Both the position numbers and the translations under genes were made by a program. Below, piece by piece: positions 1-5,350 of a stretch of DNA of 7,249 bases. This DNA comes from Dehalococcoidales bacterium. GTDB lineage: Bacteria > Chloroflexota > Dehalococcoidia > Dehalococcoidales > JAUXAE01. The stretch lies in contig JAUXAE010000056.1 in NCBI GenBank assembly GCA_030620035.1, forward strand, positions 1 through 7,249. Direction: 5' to 3'. The stretch's first letter is position 1; each line of letters starts with the position of its first letter. The notes beneath the pieces were generated by a model. That model had not been told where the DNA came from, did no database searches, and was given only the letters and a program-made list of their open reading frames with translations.

Positions 1-15
1 CCGCTTCCAGAACAA
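1..15 (-). CDS. 5' end of a gene downstream of gatA (partial)
   Basis: On the minus strand a perfect AGGAGG (23-28) sits 7 nt before a TTG at 13-15. The reading frame then runs off the left edge with five codons (M-F-W-K-R if TTG initiates). It begins 26 nt after the gatA stop with no terminator between, so it is probably co-transcribed with gatCA. Five codons do not identify a product. Support comes only from the Shine-Dalgarno sequence and its spacing. Confidence 0.4.
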
Positions 16-41
16 CTTTACGCCTCCTTTTACTACATTTC

Positions 42-1505
42 CTATATCTCTGGCTTCCTCTTATGCCAATCCGTCGCCTGCTGGTAGGCATAAGCGATTT
101 TTAATATCGTCTCCTCGGCGAAGGGCTTGCCGATAATCTGAAGCCCGATGGGAAGGCCGTCGCTAAAGCCGGCCGGGATGGAGATGGCCGGCAGGCCGGC
201 GATGTTTACCGGGATGGTGCAGACATCAGAGAGGTACATCTGGAAGGGGTCGTCCACCTTCTCGCCAATCTTGAAGGGGACGGTGGGCGAGGTGGGGGTT
301 AGCAGGGCATCATATTTTTCAAAGGCCTTATCAAATTCCTGCCGTATGATGGTGCGTACCTTCTGGGCCTTTCGGTACCAGGCGTCATAGTAGCCGGCCG
401 ACAGAGCATAGGTGCCCAGCATGATGCGCCTCTTCACCTCGGCGCCGAAGCCATGCTGGCGGGTCTTCTCCATGGCCTGCCACATACTATCGGTGTCTTT
501 ATAGGAGAAGCCGTACTTGACGCCGTCATAGCGGGCCAGGTTGGCCGAGGCCTCTGACGGGGCAATAATATAGTAGACGGCCAGGGCACAGGGGGTGTGG
601 GGCAGTGATACCTCCCATTCTATCTCGGCGCCTAGTTCCTCAAGCTTACCTATGGCGGCTTTTATGGTGGCGGCCACCTCGGCCTGGATGCCGGTAACAA
701 AGTATTCTTTGGGCACACCGAGACGCAGCCCCTTGATGTCGCTGTTCAGGCACTTGGTGTAGTCGGGCGTCGGCCGGGGGACCGAGGTGGAGTCCCTGGA
801 ATCATAGCCGGCGATGGCGTTCAGCACCAGGGCACAGTCAGTAACATCCTGGGTCAGGGGGCCAATCTGGTCCAGGGAGCTGGCAAAGGCGACCAGGCCG
901 TAGCGGCTCACCCGGCCGTAGGTAGGCTTCAGGCCGGTAACACTGCAGAAGCCGGCTGGCTGGCGGATGCTGCCCCCGGTGTCCGAGCCCAGGGCGTAGA
1001 CAGCCTCGCCGGCGGCGACAGCGGCCGCTGAACCGCCGCTACTGCCCCCGGGGACGCGGCCTAAGTCCCAGGGGTTGCTGGTGGTGAACAGGGCCGAGTT
1101 TTCCGTGGAGGAGCCCATGGCGAATTCATCCATGTTGGCCTTGCCCATAATTACGGCGCCGCAGGCATTTAGTTTCTCGACCACGGTGGCGTCATAGGGG
1201 GGGACAAAATTCTCAAGAATCCTTGATGAGCAGGTGGTCAGCACTCCCTTGGTGCACATGTTGTCCTTGATGAGCACCGGGATGCCGGTAAGCGGCTGGC
1301 TATCGCCGGAGGCGATAAGCTCATCGGCCTTCTTGGCCTGCTCTAGGGCCAGCTCATCGGTCAGGCTGACCAGAGCGTGAACCTCAGGCTCCAGACGCTG
1401 GCTGCGCTCCAGGTAGCTTTTGGTTAGCTCAACTGAAGAGATTTCCTTGGCTTTGAGCAGCCGATGTGCCTCATCAATGGTCAAATGGTCATGGTTAATT
1501 GTCAA
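42..1505 (-). CDS. gatA: Aspartyl/glutamyl-tRNA(Asn/Gln) amidotransferase subunit A
   Basis: GatA is the amidase subunit of the GatCAB complex. It releases ammonia from glutamine (or asparagine) for transamidation of Glu-tRNA(Gln) and Asp-tRNA(Asn) in the cytoplasm. The 487-residue product is full length for the family and carries the amidase signature. The Ser-cisSer-Lys triad is visible as Lys80 (in IKDN), Ser155 (in GGSSGGS) and Ser179 (in GSDTGGS), each one residue off the positions I recall for the Staphylococcus aureus enzyme. The start is TTG at 1503-1505, with AGGGG (1512-1516) 6 nt upstream. That ribosome binding site begins inside the end of gatC, whose stop lies 11 nt away, so the two genes are very likely co-transcribed and perhaps translationally coupled. 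gatB is not in the window. The identification is secure; the TTG start is well supported. Confidence 0.97.
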   Translation of the reverse strand: MTINHDHLTIDEAHRLLKAKEISSVELTKSYLERSQRLEPEVHALVSLTDELALEQAKKADELIASGDSQPLTGIPVLIKDNMCTKGVLTTCSSRILENFVPPYDATVVEKLNACGAVIMGKANMDEFAMGSSTENSALFTTSNPWDLGRVPGGSSGGSAAAVAAGEAVYALGSDTGGSIRQPAGFCSVTGLKPTYGRVSRYGLVAFASSLDQIGPLTQDVTDCALVLNAIAGYDSRDSTSVPRPTPDYTKCLNSDIKGLRLGVPKEYFVTGIQAEVAATIKAAIGKLEELGAEIEWEVSLPHTPCALAVYYIIAPSEASANLARYDGVKYGFSYKDTDSMWQAMEKTRQHGFGAEVKRRIMLGTYALSAGYYDAWYRKAQKVRTIIRQEFDKAFEKYDALLTPTSPTVPFKIGEKVDDPFQMYLSDVCTIPVNIAGLPAISIPAGFSDGLPIGLQIIGKPFAEETILKIAYAYQQATDWHKRKPEI

Positions 1506-1516
1506 TCTTATCCCCT

Positions 1517-1804
1517 TTATTCCAGCACGGCCCGTACCCTGAAGAAGTCCCCCTCTTTTCTTGGGGCGTTGGCCAGGACCTGGCTCTGTCCTAATGATGG
1601 GGCCACTTCATCATCCTTCATGACATTCTTGAGGGCGATGGCCTGGGCGGGGGGCGGGACGCCCTCGGTATCTACCTGCTGTAATACCTCAAAGTGCCCC
1701 AGAATATCGGATAGTTGTCGGCTTAGTTTAGCTACCTCGGCCTCGCTCAGGCCCAGTCTGGCCAGGCGGGCAATGTGCAAGACCTCTTCACGGCTCAGTT
1801 TCAT
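1517..1804 (-). CDS. gatC: Aspartyl/glutamyl-tRNA(Asn/Gln) amidotransferase subunit C
   Basis: GatC is the small subunit that wraps around and stabilises GatA in GatCAB. The 95-residue product has the usual N-terminal helix (KLSREEVLHIARLARL) and ends in the conserved FFRVRAVLE tail that contacts GatA. The frame stays open upstream to 1861, but the ATG at 1802-1804 is preferred for three reasons. It gives the typical family length, a GAGG lies 6 nt upstream, and an extended -10 box at 1832-1837 would start transcription downstream of the longer alternative. It is the first gene of the gatC-gatA unit. Confidence 0.95.
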   Translation of the reverse strand: MKLSREEVLHIARLARLGLSEAEVAKLSRQLSDILGHFEVLQQVDTEGVPPPAQAIALKNVMKDDEVAPSLGQSQVLANAPRKEGDFFRVRAVLE

Positions 1805-1831
1805 GGCAGCCTCGATAATCTTTATTGGCCA

Positions 1832-1861
1832 ATTATAGCACCCTATTTTTAGAATCGGCAA
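1832..1861 (-). promoter_or_regulatory. Predicted gatCA promoter (extended -10)
   Basis: On the minus strand TGC-TATAAT is a consensus extended -10 (TATAAT 1832-1837, TG dinucleotide at 1839-1840). A partial -35, TTGCCG (1856-1861), stands 18 nt upstream. The start of transcription would be near 1825, leaving a leader of about 20 nt before the gatC ATG. No second gatCA promoter was seen. Confidence 0.65.
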
Positions 1862-1915
1862 CAGAGGTTGACGAGATTGATTAGTAGCCCTATCCCCTTG
1901 CTTTTTATTAGGTAA

Positions 1916-1960
1916 CCCTCCCCCTATGATCCCCCTCCCTTATCAAAGGGAGGGGGAGGG
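1916..1960. repeat. C/G-tract mirror repeat and hairpin between divergent genes
   Basis: Three related blocks lie in the gatC/nfeD intergenic gap. CCCTCCCCC (1916-1924) and CCCCCTCCC (1931-1939) are exact mirror images separated by TATGAT, and a purine block (1948-1960) follows. The arms 1931-1941 and 1946-1956 form an 11-bp hairpin with a 4-nt loop (ATCA). Alternatively 1916-1924 can pair with 1952-1960 (9 bp). The minus strand of 1916-1939 has four G-tracts and fits a G-quadruplex pattern. No T-tract follows on either strand, so it is not a standard intrinsic terminator. It resembles dispersed intergenic palindromes of other genomes, but only one copy is present here. Confidence 0.75.
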
Positions 1961-2003
1961 AGAGAGGATGATAATTAATCTCTAATCACAGAACTCGCTG
2001 TCC

Positions 2004-2012
2004 TGCTATAAT
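2004..2012 (+). promoter_or_regulatory. Predicted nfeD-like promoter (extended -10)
   Basis: TGC-TATAAT (2004-2012) is a consensus extended -10. No convincing -35 is present 16-18 nt upstream, as is usual when TGn is present. Transcription would begin near 2018-2020, only 3-5 nt before the ATG at 2023. Confidence 0.65.
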
Positions 2013-2022
2013 AGACAGCAAG

Positions 2023-2418
2023 ATGAGCGGCCGACTTATATTGGCTATCGTCAGCACCCTGCTTGAGGAAGCGGCCATAGCGGTGGTTGCCCTGGTGGGC
2101 CTGCCCCAGCTGGGCATTGAGGTGCCCCTGTGGCTGCTTGTTGTTATTATGGCCGCTTGGGCGGCCCTGGCCGTTTTCACCTATCGTATGGGCAGCCGCG
2201 CCCTGAGGAGGAAGCCAGTGGCCGGTCTTCCCTCGGTGGTGGGCAGCCCGGGGACGGTGGTCAGCCCGCTGGCTCCTGAGGGGCTGGTCAGGGTTGGTGG
2301 TGAGCTATGGGTGGCCAAGGCAAGCAGCGGTCAGATAGAGGTCGGTGAGGAGGTTATTGTAGTCACCCAGGATAGGACTAGGCTTACCGTGCGCCAGAGC
2401 GGCAATTGTTGCCCGTAA
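2023..2418 (+). CDS. NfeD-like membrane protein (short form)
   Basis: The 131-residue protein has two hydrophobic segments (about residues 5-29 and 35-53) and a basic turn (RRK, 62-64). A C-terminal beta-rich domain (about 72-125) carries the pattern GLVRVGGELWVAKASSGQIEVGEEVIVV, typical of the NfeD OB-fold domain. NfeD proteins are inner-membrane partners of stomatin/flotillin-like proteins; short forms lack the N-terminal ClpP-type protease domain, as here. No stomatin-family gene is in the window. No Shine-Dalgarno sequence precedes the ATG, and the predicted transcript is nearly leaderless. The TTG triplet at 2406-2408 inside its 3' end also forms part of a candidate promoter for hisA. 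Family assignment is fairly confident; its cellular role is unknown. Confidence 0.8.
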   Translation: MSGRLILAIVSTLLEEAAIAVVALVGLPQLGIEVPLWLLVVIMAAWAALAVFTYRMGSRALRRKPVAGLPSVVGSPGTVVSPLAPEGLVRVGGELWVAKASSGQIEVGEEVIVVTQDRTRLTVRQSGNCCP

Positions 2419-2434
2419 ACGGAGATGATATAAT
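2406..2434 (+). promoter_or_regulatory. Predicted hisA promoter
   Basis: TTGTTG (2406-2411), a 17-nt spacer and a perfect TATAAT (2429-2434) preceded by TGA form an extended -10 promoter. It overlaps the 3' end of the nfeD-like gene. Transcription would begin near 2441, downstream of the only canonical in-frame hisA start candidate (TTG at 2406). Confidence 0.6.
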
Positions 2435-2457
2435 ACCCCGAAGACTTATCTTATTAA

Positions 2458-2463
2458 GAGGTG
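2458..2463 (+). promoter_or_regulatory. Ribosome binding site for hisA that selects an ATA start
   Basis: GAGGTG ends 8 nt before ATA at 2472-2474, the codon at the position of the HisA initiator methionine. No ATG, GTG or TTG lies in frame between 2409 and 2472. Confidence 0.55.
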
Positions 2464-2471
2464 GGGCTAAG

Positions 2472-3185
2472 ATAGAAATCATTCCGGCGGTTGACCTGAG
2501 ACAGGGCAGATGTGTCCGTTTATATCAGGGCGACTATGCCCAGGAGACGGTATTTTCTGAAGACCCGGTGGGCATGGCCCTGAGGTGGCAGTCACTGGGG
2601 GCGCCGAGACTGCATGTTGTCGACCTGGACGGCGCCGCTGGTGGTGAACTGCTTAACCTGGATATCATTACTGAGATAGCCAGTGCCGCCCTAATCCCGG
2701 TGCAGGTGGGCGGCGGCATCCGCCGGCTGTCACTGGTCAAGCGTCTGCTTAAGTGTGGTGTCGATCGGGTCATTCTGGGTACGGCCGCCGCCGAAGACCC
2801 GGAGCTTGTCAGGGAGGCCTGCCGTAGCTTCGGCCAGTCTATCGTGGTCAGCATAGATGCCCGAGACGGCTATCTGGCGACCCACGGCTGGCGGCAGGAC
2901 ACCGAAATAAAGGCACTAGAGTTTGCCCAGTCTATGCTTAAGCTGGGGGTGAAGCGTTTTATCTACACTGATATTAACCGTGACGGCACCCTGACCGAGC
3001 CCAATTTTAGCGCTATCTTTGAGCTGGTTAGCCTGCTTGGGCGGCCGGTCATCGCCTCCGGTGGCATTTCATCACTGAACCACCTGAAGATGCTGAAGCA
3101 ACTGGGTGTTGAGGGGGCCATAGTGGGCAAGGCGCTTTATACCAAAAGCATCAATCTGAAGCAGGCATTGGACATTATTAGCTGA
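2472..3185 (+). CDS. hisA: ProFAR isomerase HisA, apparent ATA start
   Basis: HisA isomerises ProFAR to PRFAR, the Amadori rearrangement in histidine synthesis, on a (beta/alpha)8 barrel. From the ATA at 2472 the protein is 237 residues, normal for the family. The N-terminus reads (M)EIIPAVDLRQGRCVRLYQGDY with catalytic Asp8 in register. The second conserved Asp is at 129 (SIDARDG), and YTDINRDGT (165-173) and ASGGIS (195-200) supply the later barrel and phosphate-binding loops. The odd point is the start. The only canonical in-frame alternative, TTG at 2406, would add 22 residues unlike HisA, overlap the upstream gene by 13 nt, and lie upstream of the predicted transcript start. An ATG-to-ATA sequence error is possible. 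hisI follows after 8 nt; hisF, often between them, is absent. Confidence 0.93.
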   Translation: MEIIPAVDLRQGRCVRLYQGDYAQETVFSEDPVGMALRWQSLGAPRLHVVDLDGAAGGELLNLDIITEIASAALIPVQVGGGIRRLSLVKRLLKCGVDRVILGTAAAEDPELVREACRSFGQSIVVSIDARDGYLATHGWRQDTEIKALEFAQSMLKLGVKRFIYTDINRDGTLTEPNFSAIFELVSLLGRPVIASGGISSLNHLKMLKQLGVEGAIVGKALYTKSINLKQALDIIS

Positions 3186-3193
3186 TTATAGGG

Positions 3194-3532
3194 GTGAGGT
3201 TGATAGAAAATCTAAGGTTTGATAACAAGGGGCTCATCTCGGCCATAGTCCAGGACGCCGACAGCGGCCAGGTGTTGATGCTGGGCTATATGAATAAGGA
3301 GTCGTTGAGCCGGACCCTGTCCACTGGTGAGGTCTGGTTTTACAGCCGCAGCCGCCAGGAGCTGTGGCACAAGGGGACCACCTCGGGCAACCGATTGATA
3401 GTTAAGAAGCTGTGGCGGGACTGCGATGGCGATACCATTCTGGTCAAGGCCAGGCCTATGGGGCCGGTGTGCCATACCGGTAACCGGAGCTGCTTCTTTC
3501 AGGAGCTAACCAAAGAAGACTCAGGGACCTAA
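3194..3532 (+). CDS. hisI: Phosphoribosyl-AMP cyclohydrolase
   Basis: HisI opens the adenine ring of PR-AMP to give ProFAR, the substrate of HisA next door. The 112-residue product has only the cyclohydrolase domain, with no fused HisE pyrophosphohydrolase. The metal site is complete: DCDGD (Asp76-Asp80, Cys77), Cys93 and Cys100, with the 16- and 7-residue cysteine spacing I recall for characterised enzymes. WFYSRSRQELWHKG (48-61) is the family signature. The start is either GTG at 3194 or TTG at 3200. AGGGG (3190-3194) lies 5 nt before the TTG but directly abuts the GTG, so the TTG (110 residues) may be the real start. Its 3' end overlaps the convergent DUF1385 gene by 12 nt. Confidence 0.95.
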   Translation: MRLIENLRFDNKGLISAIVQDADSGQVLMLGYMNKESLSRTLSTGEVWFYSRSRQELWHKGTTSGNRLIVKKLWRDCDGDTILVKARPMGPVCHTGNRSCFFQELTKEDSGT

Positions 3533-4412
3533 AGCCTCTTTAGGTGGCTGGTCCATTTCCACTGCCTTGGTTAACGCTGATACGGCGACCTCCAGCTGTC
3601 TATCATCAGGCTGCCGGGTAGTCATTCGCTGAAGCCACAACCCCGGCGCTATAACCACCCGGACGAGACTCTTTTTGGTGTGACCTGCGGCCAGGCGGGT
3701 GGCCTCATAGCCCAGGGCGGCAATAGCCGGTATCAGAACAACCCGTGACAGCACCATGAGCCACAGTGACTGGAAGCCAACTAGGGCAAAGACGACTATG
3801 GCGATGACCAGTACCGCCAGCAAAAAGCTGGTGCCGCAGCGTACATGGGTGGTACTGTACTTCTTGATGGCGGCCACCTCCAGGGGGGACGCCATCTTCA
3901 TAGGCGTTTATCGTCTTGTGTTCGGCACCATGATAGGCAAATGTCCGTTTGATATCAGCCAGCGAGCCTATTAGTTTAAGGTAAACAATGAAAATGGCCA
4001 GTCGGACCAGGCCCTCTATCAGGTGAAATACCAGTGATGAGCTGACATATGGGTCAAGCAGCTTGGTGAGGAAGAGGGGGGCCATAAAGAACAGGCCAAC
4101 GGCAAAAGCGAGTGAGACAATCATCATGGCCCAGATGAGACCACCGGAAATCTTTTCAGCCTCTTCCTCCAGGGCAACATTGGCTGAGTAGAGCAGGCTG
4201 CGGATACCCAGTACCATTGCCTCAATCAGGAAAATGATGCCCCTGACCAGTGGCGTCCTCCTCATCCGGCCGGTATAGATGGCCGATAGTGGTCTTGTCT
4301 GGGTGGCTAGTTCACCATTGGGCCGGCGCACCACGGTTACCGTGGCCTTCTGCCCCCGCATCATCACCCCCTCAATAACCGCCTGGCCCCCGTAATGAAA
4401 CCTGTCTGGCAT
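3521..4412 (-). pseudogene. DUF1385/YqhQ-family membrane protein, frameshifted
   Basis: Two minus-strand frames encode one protein. Residues 1-176 (4412 down to about 3885) begin with FHYGGQAVIEGVMMRG and reach FAYHGAEHKTINAYEDGV, both hallmark DUF1385 motifs. The frame then shifts at a run of six C (plus-strand G6, 3883-3888). The next frame continues PLEVAAIKKYSTTHVRCGTSFL, the expected continuation, to the stop at 3521. Removing one C restores a product of about 296 residues, near the family size. Without it, translation ends at 3705 after about 60 wrong residues. About five hydrophobic segments are visible (near 54-76, 91-116, 127-150, and two in the C-terminal part). The family's function is not established. 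The ATG at 4410-4412 has GAGGAG 8 nt upstream. Sequencing error, a true lesion, phase variation or programmed +1 shifting all remain possible. Confidence 0.85.
3527..3545. terminator. Hairpin at the convergent hisI / DUF1385 ends
   Basis: ACCTAAAG (3527-3534) and CTTTAGGT (3538-3545) form a perfect 8-bp stem with a 3-nt loop. It spans the hisI stop codon and lies just inside the DUF1385 stop. It could serve as a bidirectional transcription end, but neither strand has a following T-tract, so this is tentative. Confidence 0.4.
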
Positions 4413-4426
4413 AGTAAAAGCTCCTC

Positions 4427-4454
4427 AATAAAAAAGGAGCGGCCGGCCGCTCCT
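4427..4454 (-). terminator. Intrinsic terminator of the rplU-rpmA-rpmE operon
   Basis: On the minus strand a 20-nt perfect palindrome (4435-4454, core GGAGCGGCCGGCCGCTCC) is followed by TTTTTTATT. The strong GC stem and U-tract make a canonical rho-independent terminator 20 nt beyond the rpmE stop. It lies only about 15 nt upstream of the DUF1385 start, so that gene needs readthrough or a promoter that I do not see. Confidence 0.88.
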
Positions 4455-4474
4455 GTCTTGGGTAATCATGCCCT

Positions 4475-4681
4475 TTAGTCCTGTAGCTTGTAGCGCCGCT
4501 TAAAGCGCTCCACCCGTCCCGCAGTATCTATCATTCGGCGCTCGCCGGTAAAGAAGGGGTGGCACTGGCTGCACAGTTCGACCTTGAGCAACTGCTTGGT
4601 TGAGCCGATGGTAAAGGTATTGCCGCAGGAACAGACTACCTTGGCCTCGGGGTAATACTTGGGGTGAATCTTGGCCTTCAT
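4475..4681 (-). CDS. rpmE: 50S ribosomal protein L31 (bL31), zinc-binding form
   Basis: bL31 bridges the large subunit central protuberance and the small subunit head. The 68-residue product begins MKAKIHPKYYPEAKVVCSCG and has all four zinc ligands (Cys17, Cys19, Cys37, Cys40), making it the C+ type. It starts at ATG 4679-4681, 5 nt after the rpmA stop, with only a short AAAGG close to the start, so coupling to rpmA translation is likely. It is the last gene of the ribosomal operon before the intrinsic terminator. Confidence 0.97.
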   Translation of the reverse strand: MKAKIHPKYYPEAKVVCSCGNTFTIGSTKQLLKVELCSQCHPFFTGERRMIDTAGRVERFKRRYKLQD

Positions 4682-4686
4682 CGCCT

Positions 4687-4941
4687 TTAGCCAGCGTAGA
4701 CGCTGGCCTTCCTCCGGTTGTTGCTGGTTACTTCAAATTTTACCACGCCGTCTATTAAGGCATAGAGGGTGTGGTCTCTGCCCACGGCCACATTATTGCC
4801 GGCATGGATGCGGGTACCCCGCTGCCGAACCAGAATGGTTCCCGCCCGGACAATCTGCCCGGCGTATCTTTTGACGCCAAGCCGCTTAGACTGACTGTCC
4901 CGGCCGAGACGGCTTGAGCCGCCTCCCTTTTTATGTGCCAT
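4687..4941 (-). CDS. rpmA: 50S ribosomal protein L27 (bL27)
   Basis: bL27 reaches the peptidyl transferase centre with its N-terminal tail. The 84-residue product starts MAHKKGGGSSRLGRDSQSKRLGVK, the classic direct N-terminus without the cleaved extension found in Firmicutes. Its ATG (4939-4941) comes 2 nt after the rplU stop. GAGGTGA, complementary to the 16S rRNA 3' end, lies within the last codons of rplU. This is the usual rplU-rpmA order. Confidence 0.98.
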   Translation of the reverse strand: MAHKKGGGSSRLGRDSQSKRLGVKRYAGQIVRAGTILVRQRGTRIHAGNNVAVGRDHTLYALIDGVVKFEVTSNNRRKASVYAG

Positions 4942-4943
4942 CC

Positions 4944-5297
4944 TTAAGTCACCTCTTTCTTACGCCGGCCAGCCTTCTTGGCCCCGGGGGCCACAATCTT
5001 ATCAATGGTGAGCCTGGTGTAGAGCTGGCGATGTCCCGTCTTCCTGTGGTAACGTACCTTGGGCTTGTACCTAAAAACGATAATCTTGTCGCCCTTAACC
5101 TCACCCTGGCAGGCGGCCACTACCTTGGCCCCGGCCACGGTGGGGGTGCCCACGGTTACCTGGTCCCCATCGGCAATAAGTAACACTCTGTCCAGGTCAA
5201 CAGTATTACCCTGGGCCACATCAAGACGTTCTACATCTATGGTCTGGCCCGGGGTTACCCTATACTGCTTGCCCCCGGTTTCAATAATAGCGTAGAT
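4944..5297 (-). CDS. rplU: 50S ribosomal protein L21 (bL21), apparent ATC start
   Basis: bL21 is a large-subunit protein that binds 23S rRNA. The frame encodes the full conserved N-terminus YAIIETGGKQYRVTPGQTIDVERLDV and the core to RYKPKVRYHRKTGHRQLYT, plus a basic C-terminal tail. From ATC at 5295-5297 the protein is 117 residues. The ATC sits exactly where other bL21 proteins have the initiator Met (M-Y-A-I-I-E), 7 nt after GGAGG in a perfect GGAGGTGA. The frame is closed by TAG about 25 nt further upstream with no ATG, GTG or TTG between; one CTG (5316-5318) lies upstream of the predicted transcript start. The first canonical start (GTG, 5217-5219) would remove 26 residues including the GGKQYRV strand. 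Either a non-canonical AUC initiates or the base call is wrong. Confidence 0.95.
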   Translation of the reverse strand: MYAIIETGGKQYRVTPGQTIDVERLDVAQGNTVDLDRVLLIADGDQVTVGTPTVAGAKVVAACQGEVKGDKIIVFRYKPKVRYHRKTGHRQLYTRLTIDKIVAPGAKKAGRRKKEVT

Positions 5298-5301
5298 CTG
5301 G

Positions 5302-5309
5302 TCACCTCC
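5302..5309 (-). promoter_or_regulatory. Perfect Shine-Dalgarno for rplU
   Basis: GGAGGTGA on the minus strand is fully complementary to the 16S rRNA 3' end and places ATC (5295-5297) at ideal spacing. This is the strongest ribosome binding site in the window and decides the rplU start. Confidence 0.85.
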
Positions 5310-5321
5310 ACAGAACAGGAT

Positions 5322-5350
5322 ATTCTAACAGATTCGGTGATGGAGTGCAA
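5322..5350 (-). promoter_or_regulatory. Predicted rplU-rpmA-rpmE promoter
   Basis: TTGCAC (5345-5350), a 17-nt spacer and TAGAAT (5322-5327) preceded by TGT form an extended -10 promoter. Transcription would start near 5315, leaving a leader of about 18 nt, too short for an L21 leader element. The rest of the gap up to 5413 shows no clear terminator for uspA. Confidence 0.65.

Noticed and set aside
1805..1861. Longer gatC start
   Set aside because: The extension is not GatC-like, and the extended -10 at 1832-1837 lies inside it.
4914..5183. Plus-strand open frame opposite rplU and rpmA
   Set aside because: It lies entirely antisense to two certain ribosomal protein genes and has no recognisable domain.
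5217..5219. GTG as the rplU start (shorter 91-residue protein)
   Set aside because: It removes the conserved bL21 N-terminal strand, which is intact and in frame upstream behind a perfect Shine-Dalgarno.
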